64,000 bases of DNA from Petrosia ficiformis (lineage: Eukaryota; Porifera; Demospongiae; Haplosclerida; Petrosiidae), in NCBI GenBank assembly GCA_947044365.1, contig OX345641.1, positions 4,061,960 through 4,125,959 of the forward strand. Reading direction: 5' to 3'. The stretch's first letter is position 1. Every line of letters starts with the position of its first letter. This document shows, piece after piece, positions 38,266-47,057 of the stretch. The translations under genes were made by a program, and so were the position numbers. Under the pieces are notes generated by a model. That model was not told the DNA's origin. It did not search any database and saw nothing but the letters and a program-made list of their open reading frames with translations.

Positions 38266-39919
38266 TTAGTTTTAGTTTCTACATTGTAATTGTGTGGTAG
38301 TAGGTTGATTTGTTTAATGCATATTTTACTGTGCAACTATAATACTGTACGAAGTGATTGCATGGAAAGGGGTAGGTAATTAATGTTTGGGTTCCTTTTG
38401 GGGAAGTAGGTGCACACCTGGGTGTGCTACTTTAGTGGGGGTTTCTTTAACCTGTGACTTCGCCATGAAACCACAGCCATTATCACCTATGTATGAGACT
38501 GCAGGCAGCTGCGGTGGATGGGTGTGGTCTTAGTTCAAGGGAGGGGCCCTCACATGATTACCAAAGGGGATCTGTCCATCCGTCCTCTTGGCGGTGAAGG
38601 GGGGGAGGATCTGGTAAGTTCATTCAAACTTGGGGTCATGTATGGAGTGATAGGATGTTAAATAATGTTTAATAGTGATTTAAGCAGAGTTAACATCAGA
38701 ACAAGGCCTAGGTGTGTCCACCCACATGAAGCACATGGTTAGAGCGCAGCACAGTTATCATTAGTCAGATAGTCAACTGCAACTAGTCAATCAGCTTTGT
38801 GGAGGTCTAGATTCATCATTATTTAGTTCCCTCCCACCCACACCAATGTATGTTGTATGTATCATTCTTCGTCCTTTGGACGTGAAACGAGGCTTCGGTA
38901 ACCCGTGACTTCCCCACAAAACCACACCCATTATCACCTATTTATAAGACTGCATGCATTCAAACTTGGGGTCATGTATGGAGTGATGGGATATTAATTG
39001 ATTTTTTTATACATTGTACACATTCATACAGTACCCCTCAATAAAAAAGTTCCCGTAAAGTAAACGTAGTACGCCTGATATACGCTGCGTATAACGCTCC
39101 GTACCGTAGTAAACTACTGTGCATGTATGTAGCGTAGGTGCACAGTAGTTTACTACGGTACGGTACGTTAACGAGTTTCTTAACGTAGATTAATTATTAA
39201 CGCTTTCACATTTATATTATGCAGATTCGCATTGTAGATACCATACTAATTGGAAACTGAGATGCACACACTACGAAGAAGACATTTACTTCGTTTAAAG
39301 CAGTCGCGTTACAGGCCAAACAAAAGAGATAAAGACGCTAAGTATGGACATCGCCATTGACTACTACACTTTCAAACACTCGCCTTGCTGCTTTCCTATA
39401 GCTAACGAAGCATGTTTTTGGTATCTATGGCTTTCTTAGAAGGTGTTCTGTCTAACTACAGTACCTGTCAGATGCAACTTAAAACACGCTCGCGTTTCAC
39501 TTGCATATCACACGCGTTTGCATTTGAATGTACACGCGTGTGTGCGTGTATACGCACACGCGTATACATGCAACATTTTCATATAACCACTGTACGCATG
39601 CGTGTTGATACACAGGTGTGGCATGTTAGAGTGGAATCAGTGGATCTAGTGGTGTGATAACCGTTGCTTACTTGTTTTACATTCATACTTGTGCCTTTCA
39701 GTAAAATCCCTAATACTTGTGAGCTGTTATCAACATCTGATTTAACTGTAAGTTTGTTTATATAATTATTATATATATATATATATATATTTTTTTTTTT
39801 TAATTTTATAATTATAATAATTATAATCATAATTATATATACATGTATATATATAAATGTATGTAAAGCGTGTGCGTTAGTTATAGCGATTTCTCTTGTT
39901 TATTATAGGTGTTCAAACA

Positions 39920-41032
39920 ATGGGCCGAATGAGTGTCGAGACCAGGCAGCAAGCTATACTGCTGTGGAAAGGTGGAATGAAAATAAGCAACATCCAATCA
40001 CGTTTCAAAATAGAAGGCATAGAAGTTTCTAAAGTATCTTTGTATTTATTAATAAGCAAATATGTAAAAAATGGAAAGATTTCAGATATGAATCGTACCT
40101 CTAGGGAACCTATACTTAAAACCACACACTACGAATTCATTGACAAGGCTATGATAGACAATGATGAACTTACAGCATTTGGATTATTGACTAAACTGAG
40201 GCCCACTTTTCCAGAACTTGAAGTGTCACTATCCACAGTTATACGAGCACGACAAGATCTTGGTTGGATTTCTACCAAACCTAAATATTGCCAGTTAATT
40301 AGAGAACTTAATAAGCAAAAAAGATTGAAGTGGTGTGAAGAAATGAAAGAGTGTAAACTTGAATTTCATAGCCTTAAATGCTATAGAAAAAAGGGCCAGC
40401 AGAAAAAATACAAGCCACGTCCAAAACACCCCCTCAAGGTACATCTATGGGGTGGAATTTCTTGGCATGGAGCCACTCCAGTTGTGATTTTCTCAGGCAA
40501 ATTAGTTGCAACAAGACTAATAAAGATTTTTGAAGCTTCTTTGCTTCCATTTGTAAAGAACACATTGCCACAACATCGATTCCAACAGGACAATTATCCG
40601 AAACATTGTAGTAGGATTGCAGTGGCATTTTTTAATGAACATGGAATTAATTGGTGGAGAACTCCTCCCGAAAGTCCCGACTTAAACCCCATCGAAAACG
40701 TATGGGGCTCACTGAAACGATTTTTACGAGACCAATGGAAACCAACTAATCAAGAAACTCTGATTGAGGGCATCAAAACGTATTGGAAGACACTCACTCC
40801 ACAAGCTTGTGAAAATTATATCAGGCATATACATAAAGTGATACCAAAGGTTATCGAAGAGAGAGGTGCTCTCAGTGGATACAAGGTTGTTCACATTATT
40901 TATTTTATTAAGCACACATTAAAAAAATATCTTTTATCTTCTTTTTTTGTATATATTATTATAGATTTATTCAATGGATTCTATTCTAATTTATTTAAAA
41001 AAATTTTTTACATCTATGATACATTTTTTTAA
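39920..41032 (+). pseudogene. Y transposase, Tc1/mariner type, first catalytic region deleted
   Basis: The start is MGRMSVETRQQ, just after a 5'UTR intron acceptor (tattatag at 39901-39908; donor gtaagtttg near 39749). An N-terminal helix-turn-helix (GGMKISNIQSRFKIEGIEVS) is followed by a second DNA-binding part (LEVSLSTVIRARQDLGWIST). The segment that should hold the first catalytic Asp (VxFTDE) is missing between CKLEF and HSLKCYRKKG, an in-frame loss of roughly 15-20 codons. The second block QQDNYPKH and third block PDLNPIENVWG are present. The usual stop after SGY is lost, so the ORF runs on into AT-rich sequence. It has a clean frame but is catalytically dead. Confidence 0.85.
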
Positions 41033-41069
41033 TTATTTGAAAACCTTAAGAATGTACATGTATATACTT

Positions 41070-41745
41070 TTAATTTTCTTTGCCCTTGCGATGAAGCTGT
41101 CTATTACAAACATCAATTGCCTTGATGCACTCACTCCAGCATTCTTTTATTTCCTTTTGGGTACATGGGTACATCTGAAACACTGCTTCATAAATGTTCT
41201 GTATTCTTTTAGGAGATAGTTTCTTTTTATTATTTTTTCCTCTGACATTAGAAGTTTTCCGCTCTTTAATTGAAAACCACGATCTGTTTAAATTTGCTGC
41301 GAAGAACAACTTGTAGCTCTGGTTTGAACAAGGAATCCAGGGGAACAGTCATAGGAAAGCAGAGAATTACAAGTAGGATGTGGTAGAACTGGTGTTGTTG
41401 CAGGATTTAAGGCTTGCAATGGTGAAGGAGTAACATTAAAAACAGTAGTAGGAGGAGGAATAGGAGTTGATATTGGTGGAATGATGATGGGTGGAGGTAA
41501 GGGTGGTGGCAGATAATTGCAAGTAGACTTTGGTAGAACTGGTGTTGTTGCAGGAATGATGGGTGGAGGTAAGGGTGGCAGACTATCAGGTAGGTCTGAA
41601 GGAGTAGAGAATAGCGGTAGAGAGCAATCAGCATCTTGAATAGAACAGCTTATTTTTGTTGAAATTTTTTCTTCCAATTCGGCTAGTTTTAACATTAAAA
41701 CCTCAGCCTCTACTTTTTCAATTCTCTGTTTAGAGCTCTAGTTAC
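41070..41745 (-). pseudogene. Y BEN-domain gene, C-terminal exon
   Basis: After an acceptor (gtaactag) the minus strand reads SSKQRIEKVEAEVLMLKLAE, a short coiled coil. A Pro-rich tandem repeat region follows (PPLPPPIIPATTPVLPKSTC), then SPGFLVQTRATSC. A one-base frame change near 41300 leads into the BEN-like domain: LNRSWFSIKERKTSNVRGKN, LSPKRIQNIYEAVFQMYP, CWSECIKAIDVCNRQLHRK, stop at 41070. It faces the Y transposase convergently, with only about 35 bp between stop codons. Upstream exons are not found left of V; they may lie beyond V or be lost. Confidence 0.65.
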
Positions 41746-41825
41746 AAAAAAAGGTAATAACCACTAGTATTGAAAAATCTATAAGAATTCTTACTAAGTT
41801 TGAAGATTTTGACGTTTGTTTGAAG

Positions 41826-43551
41826 ATGGCTAGTTTGCGCAAACAGCTGAAACAACTTCAGGATGAAGCAAGTAAGTTAAACTAAAACCAGTTTATTAAA
41901 AAATCCAGTCTCATATTACTCTACATCTCTCTAGGAGTTGCTGTGCTAATATATTTTGATTGTGATAGCTCTGCTAGCATTGTCTGGGTAGATGAATTGT
42001 TATCTCCTACATCTGATAACTTACAGGCTGGATCACAATGTATAATTCGGTATCATGGGAAAAAATACTCAGGAATTGCTCTTGCAACTGGTGAGTCCTA
42101 TTTGCTTAGCAATTATTTTATTGTAATGGTGTTTGAAACAATGTAGGCACACGTAAATCTGTTGAAGCCATTGAAGAAAAGTTCATTGATGGTGGCTACT
42201 CCTCATAAATCATTTTGTAATGACCAAGTGGAAAACTTTGATTTGAATGAAACCAGAAAACGTAGCAGAGGTTTGTTTCAATTCTGATGCTCACAGCTAT
42301 GTTTTATAAATTTTTTTTTTTCAGGAAAAGAGAATGCACAGCCAATACCCAACCTAAAAGTGAAAAAACCAAAAACTGGAATAGCTAAGGCAGCAAAACA
42401 AAGTATAAAAAATACTAAAACAAAGACAACGAAAAAGACATCAGTGAAATCAACGAAGGAAAAGAAATGTAGGTTAATTTAATTGTACTTTGTTAAAATT
42501 AATGATTCTTTTTTTAATACCAGCTGCAAGTATCTTGGTTGTCATGAATCATAATGAATCACCAGCTATTACCTCTGAAACAACATAACTTCCATCTACC
42601 TCTGAAACACCGACACAAATTCCATTTATCTCTGAAACACCAACACAACTTCCATCTACCTCTGAAACACCGATACAACTTCCATCTATCTCTGAAACAC
42701 AAACACAACTTCCATCTACCTCTGAAACAGTGAAATCACTTCCCTCTACCTGTACACCAACACCAGAAACACCAGACTTTGATTTAGATTTTTTTCAAGA
42801 TAATGATGTTCCAGAACTTCCACTACCACTCACATTTCCATGTGATACACTAACTAGAAGAGTTTCTGATTTAGAAAAAGGATTACAACTTTTAACTAAT
42901 CAAATGGCCACTTCATTACAACGAATTGAGACTTTGTTTGTGAGTGTAATTGGTAAACAACAAAATCCTTACTTGTCTCCTAGTCATCAGCTGGACCAGA
43001 CTGAGCAACATATCCCACAACCAAACATCTGTACATCTATTGATCTACAAACTGCAAACCACACCTACCCAGGAGAACATAATGAAAGCCACACCTACCC
43101 CAAAACTCCTATTTCAGACAAAGCTACACAGCTGTCAACTTCTGCTGATCCAACTGAAAACCACATTTACCCACAAACTCCTACTCTTCCCAAGACAACA
43201 GCACTTCCTATTTCCAAGGACATTCTACAGACTCCAACTAGTGTTCTAGCACGTTATCCTAAGCTACGTGGAGTGACAAAGGCAGGTAAACTAGCTGTAA
43301 AACTAGGAAGAGAGGCTTTCTTTGGGGAGACCATTATGAGAAGATGCACAGTCTATGGATGTAGGGGTTTGCCACCTCTGCCCAAGAAGGAATTGCATGC
43401 ACTGAAACACACAATGATAGCAGTGTTTGCAGGTAGTCACTCACCAGCTGAATTTGAGCAAATTTGGAAACAGTGCGAGGCAGCTCTTGGTCAAGCGTGT
43501 AATGCGTTGAGGAATAAACCACCACAAAAATTTATTTTGCTCGATAATTAA
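41826..43551 (+). pseudogene. V BEN-domain gene, five exons, two lesions
   Basis: Exons: 41826-41871 (MASLRKQLKQLQDEA), 41935-42090 (IVWVDELLSPTSDNLQAGSQ..YHGKKYSGIALATG, a small beta domain), 42147-42270, 42325-42468 (Lys-rich, KVKKPKTGIAKAAKQ), 42524-43551. The last exon has a 36-bp tandem repeat (TSETPTQLPS units), an acidic FDLDFFQDND, a coiled coil near RRVSDLEKGLQLL, and a C-terminal BEN-like domain: YPKLRGVTKAGKLAVKLGRE, AFFGETIMRRCTV, ALKHTMIAVF, FEQIWKQCEAALGQACNALR. Splice phases fit except exon 3, which is one base too long (stop TAA at about 42206). A C-to-T change makes TAA at 42586-42588 in the repeat (CAA in sister units). Without these it would be a nuclear DNA-binding protein. 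Confidence 0.7.
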
Positions 43552-43737
43552 GACAAGAATCATTCTATTTGAACTACCTGTATCACTTCAATATATATAT
43601 ATTATATATTTATCATTACTAATAAGAGTAAATATTTACAAATGATAATTATTTAAAGAGTGAATAGAGTAAATATGTTATTTAAAGAGTAAACGAAAAA
43701 ACTAATGAATGATAAATAATTAAGTCGTGATTTAGTG

Positions 43738-44848
43738 TTAGTATCCAGTGGCTGCTCCTTCCATTTCAATGATCTTAGGAATTACTTTATTTAAATGATT
43801 GATATATTTATTGCACTTTGCTTTGTCCACTGTGCCCCAGAACTGAAGAATGGTGTTGGTAAGTTGCTGTTTGTTTTTAGGTTTTGTCCTTCTAACATGC
43901 TCTTTCAACTCGTGCCAGAGGTTTTCGATTGGGTTGGCATCCGGAGATTCAGCTGGCGTTTTCCACCAATTAATGTTATTCTGCTGATAATAGTTTTGAG
44001 CACACCTTGAAACATGCTTTGGATCGTTATCCTGAAAGAAACGATGTTTTTCAGGATATACGTTGTTTAAAAATTGAGTCAACGTTTTGTCCAAGATTTC
44101 AATATAAACAGGTCCATTCATTATTCCCTCAAACACACAAATACCAGTCCTTCCTTTCCTACTAATCCCCGCCCAAACGTGCACTTTCAGTGGATGTTTA
44201 AACTTAATGTGACATAATAATAATAATATTTTTATTACAATTTTACAATTTATTGAAAATGAATTATTATAATAATTATAATTTATAATTACACTTGTAT
44301 TCTTACCTTGGCTTTAGTTTAGGCTGGCTACCAATCCTCCTGAACTTAAATCTTCGATGAGTTTCGAGTTGTATAGAGCTTTCATCAGTGAATACCACAT
44401 CGTCAAACATTTCTTTCTCTCTTACGCATTTTCTAGCCCACTCCAAACACTTCACTTTGTTCGCTGGTCGAACATGCTGGCAATACCTGCTACCTTTAAA
44501 TGTCCATCCTAGTTTTGAGCGACAGCGTAGTATAGTGCTTAAAGATATTTTATAGCCCTTCTGTGTCAGAATCTGCTTCAGCTGTGTTGCCGTTGTCTCG
44601 TCGTCTTTTTCCATTTCTTGGTCTACTATCGCTTGGATCTCTGGTGTTATAATGGATGGCCGTCCTAATCCAGGTTGTACTCTCATTGATCCTGTATTTA
44701 TATATTTTTTTAAGAACCTGTGAACTCCAGCTTTCGTGGTTTTCAGTCCCTGGCAGTTCATTAGTCTCGAAATAGTTGGGGCCTTTAAGCCTCTTCTGTG
44801 ATGGTGAAGTATAGTACTGTATTTAAACTCTCCGTATAGCTTTGGCAT
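43738..44848 (-). CDS. V transposase, Tc1/mariner type, DD34E
   Basis: The best-preserved transposase here. The first exon, 44848-44307, starts MPKLYGEFKYSTILHHHRRG, with helix-turn-helix (APTISRLMNCQGLKTT), the GLGRPSI linker typical of Tc1, and the first catalytic Asp in DDVVFTDESS. An AT-rich stretch with a GTAAGA donor follows (about 44306-44213, probably an intron). The second exon runs to 43738: KHPLKVHVWAGISRKG, second Asp in FFQDNDPKH, Glu in PDANPIENLW (34 residues apart), ending EMEGAATGY and stop. The acceptor is awkward: as placed (attaag), the frame is off by one base, so either a 1-bp lesion or a different junction exists. All three catalytic residues are present. Confidence 0.85.
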
Positions 44849-45184
44849 CTTCTAAAAACTTCTCTGATTCTCTGAAAACAACACCTCAGGTTATCACGTG
44901 TCTGCTTTGCATGGCTTCAACGTACTACGTTACGTTAACTGCAGTACGATAATTATTTGTGAAATTTTAGTATGGCTTCGACGTACATTGAACGCAATAC
45001 AATAATTGACAATACTGTTAATAATGATACGTTCTCACCCAAGTTTAAACGTACTATGGTACAAGTAAGTAAACTTAATTTTGAGGGGTACTGTATGTAT
45101 ATATATGTGTAGCATTATAATTATGTATATATAATATTATATATATATTAATATATAAATATATATATGCGTTGTATACATATA

Positions 45185-45216
<32 letters not shown>

Positions 45217-47057
45217 AGATCATCAAAACACAAATTTACCTTTGGTTTTCTTACAAATCTGTCTTGAAGTTAGCAACTTTCAGACTACTGCAAATACTCT
45301 GTTAGATTACAGGTGACAAAAACTGACAACTAAACGAGCATGCGCATTTTGCGCATATAGCCATCTAAGTGCCATACATGTGTGTGTGTGCATGTGCATG
45401 TAACCTTTAGTGTGTGTACACGTGCTGCATCAACATAGAACGCGTTTTCACAAATTTATACACAAGTGTAACACACGTTCATATATTAAGTTGCATCTGA
45501 CAGGTACTGTACGTGAGTTAAAAGTGACTGTTGTTTAAAATGCAGAAGTTGTACTCGCTAACAAAGAAGTGGGAGTTGCTCGTGTGACTACTATACTTTC
45601 AAGCGCTCGCCTTGGTCTCTTCCTGCTGATAGCGAAGCATAAATTTGACATCATTTGCTTTCTTAACGGCTGTTCTTTCCAGCAAAGTAAGCTAGACCTT
45701 TCAGTGTTATAAAATATGAGCTGAAAAAAATTATACTAATAATTATTATTAATAACAATACGCCCATTTCAATTAGACGGGAAAGGGTTAATAAATAATT
45801 AGTACACACGGCAACGTAGTACGGATTGTAGTGCGCTCGTCAGACAGTAGTACACTACGTAGTACGCACAATATACTCTCCATACCACACTACGTGCAGT
45901 AGTGTAGTACTTAAGTAGTACCTTTACTCTACGGGAACTTTTTATTGAGGGCTACTGTATATTCATGTATGTATACTAAGGGGATGATTATTATACACTC
46001 TACATTTAATGTATACACATCCATTATTATTCTCACTTTATCAGTTGACGAGTTACATGTAGCTTTGGATTGTTCCGAATAAACCTATAATACAGAATTG
46101 TAAGTACAATGTTGTTTAATGATAAAATCAATAAAAACTCACTGTAATAGATGATGATTCTTCTGATGCTAAAGAAGTCTATATAAATGTTCAATATTAA
46201 TTGCTGAAGTATAATTATATTGTTTATATTGGTTGTAACTGGTGATCCCACACATATAATTCTAAATTCTTCCTGTTGGAGAACGCATAAACATTAATTA
46301 ATGTCTAAAGTGCTACAGTGTATAATAATGCATCATAATTATACTGTTAGACACTTACATTTTTTGGTTTTTTAACTTTTTGTAGGTTTGTCCTTAATTT
46401 CACTCTGTGCCTGTGGTTGAAGCAGATTCTATAATGATATTGGTAAAATAAATTTACCTACCATTCTTCTGCTTTTTAAGTATTTTCTTTTAATAATTTT
46501 TTTTTGTTCCACCAGTGTCACCTTTAGTCTCGTCACCTTTATAAGAACATAACACAATATCAATAAGAGTATGATTATATTATGAATATATACAGTGTTA
46601 TACAATGTGTTTACCTATTCCAACTATTGTTGCATCAAGATATGACGAACCATATTTCACAAGTTTTAGTTTATTAATCTTAAGATCTTTCTTATCGACA
46701 AATGTTCCATCATCAATGATGCACAACCATTGTCCACTTGAAGTTGGACTAAATCCTTAGTTTCCTTTAGTGCAGTTCTGTAGGTCATTCTGAATTTCTG
46801 ATTATATTTATTGCAGCTGCACGAGTGTCTTTGAGTGCGTTTGCGTGAGTGAGTTTGAGTGCATGCGTGTTTGTGTGTGCGCGTGTTCGTGTGCGCACGT
46901 GTACGAGTATAGTGCGAGCGCTGTGCTTGTATCATTCGAGTCACTTGCAAGTCGACCAAGCCCATGTTAACTTGCATCTGAGTGGTACTGTAGGTTTATT
47001 ACAAAATTTATCATCTCCTTGTATTATACTGTGTAGTAGTAGGGATGTGTCTCTTAC

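Larger units (their letters stand above)
34899..38993 (+). mobile_element. Ngaro-type (DIRS order) tyrosine-recombinase retrotransposon
   Basis: Split direct repeats in the order A1 (34899-35066), ORFs, B1 (about 38449-38655), A2 (38661-38828), B2 (about 38899-38993, shortened). A1 and A2 are both 168 bp and nearly identical. The coding order is gag-like, reverse transcriptase, RNase H, tyrosine recombinase. No methyltransferase domain fits between RNase H and the recombinase, so Ngaro is favoured over DIRS/PAT. Base composition is clearly more GC-rich than the surroundings, consistent with a recent arrival. Frameshifts interrupt the ORFs. Confidence 0.85.
41750..45093 (-). mobile_element. 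Element V: Tc1/mariner-type transposon with BEN gene (left end unresolved)
   Basis: Right end, read inward: CAGTACCCCTCAAAATTAAG, flanked by TA at 45094-45095. Contents mirror W and Y: transposase from the right end (44848-43738, -) and a convergent BEN gene (41826-43551, +). No matching left terminus is visible near 41750-41825, so the left boundary is a guess; the end may be deleted. Confidence 0.55.
39459..45509 (+). mobile_element. Element Y: Tc1/mariner-type transposon with BEN gene
   Basis: Ends CAGTACCTGTCAGATGCAAC in inverted orientation, identical over at least 20 bases, flanked by TA. It interrupts repeat A (39357-39456 continues at 45512). Left subterminal sequence has CACGCG/GTGTGCG alternations (39487-39575). 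Contents: transposase (+) 39920-41032, BEN gene (-) about 41745-41070, then element V up to 45093. Termini and subterminal style match W and Z. Confidence 0.8.
39029..45957. mobile_element. Element X: Tc1/mariner-type ends enclosing nested Y and V
   Basis: Left CAGTACCCCTCAATAAAAAA and right (inverted) CAGTAGCCCTCAATAAAAAG, both then GTTCCCGTA, both bounded by TA. Subterminal GTAGTAC motifs occur at both ends, and a near-perfect palindrome (gtagtaaactactg..cagtagtttactac) lies at 39106-39168. Without the insertion it would be about 570-880 bp and non-coding, carrying one copy of repeat A. Its first 13 bases match the right end of V, so it is probably a non-autonomous relative of V. Confidence 0.75.
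33325..46757 (-). pseudogene. W BEN-domain gene, multi-exon, split by insertions
   Basis: Minus-strand exons. 46757-46615: SGQWLCIIDDGTFVDKKDL..VKYGSSYLDATIVGIG, ending at a GTAAAC donor. 46536-46462: Lys-rich. About 46428-46370 and 46255-46145 (ASEESSSIT). 46092-46046 (VYSEQSKATCNSSTDK). After the Ngaro and X insertions: 34443-34388 (SDDVPTPQEGSIKHFIPN). About 34300-34150: Pro-rich 42-bp repeats. Terminal BEN domain, 33525-33325: LNVKGVLGK, LDPKKMEKT, FQLFPLQESE, AWASCIRAIDEVCRRLNRK. Lesions: an in-frame TAA between the GKY and LDP blocks and a one-base shift in an A-run before the last helix. BEN domains bind DNA or chromatin. Exon order matches the V gene (small beta domain, Lys-rich, Pro/Thr-rich, BEN). 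Confidence 0.65.
30105..46990 (+). mobile_element. Element W: 16.9 kb Tc1/mariner-type transposon carrying a BEN gene
   Basis: Left end CAGTACCGCTCAAACGCAAG and right end (inverted) CAGTACCACTCAGATGCAAG, both followed by TTAACA and both flanked by TA. Inward, each end has about 150 bp of TGTGCGCGTG-like alternating sequence. Contents by orientation: transposase (+) 30895-32684, then a BEN-domain gene (-) with exons from 46757 to about 33325. Later insertions account for most of the length: a Harbinger-type MITE, a Mutator-like element, Ngaro, and nest X. The ends could in principle belong to two different copies, but their shared variant bases and the matching gene pair support one element. 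Confidence 0.7.
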
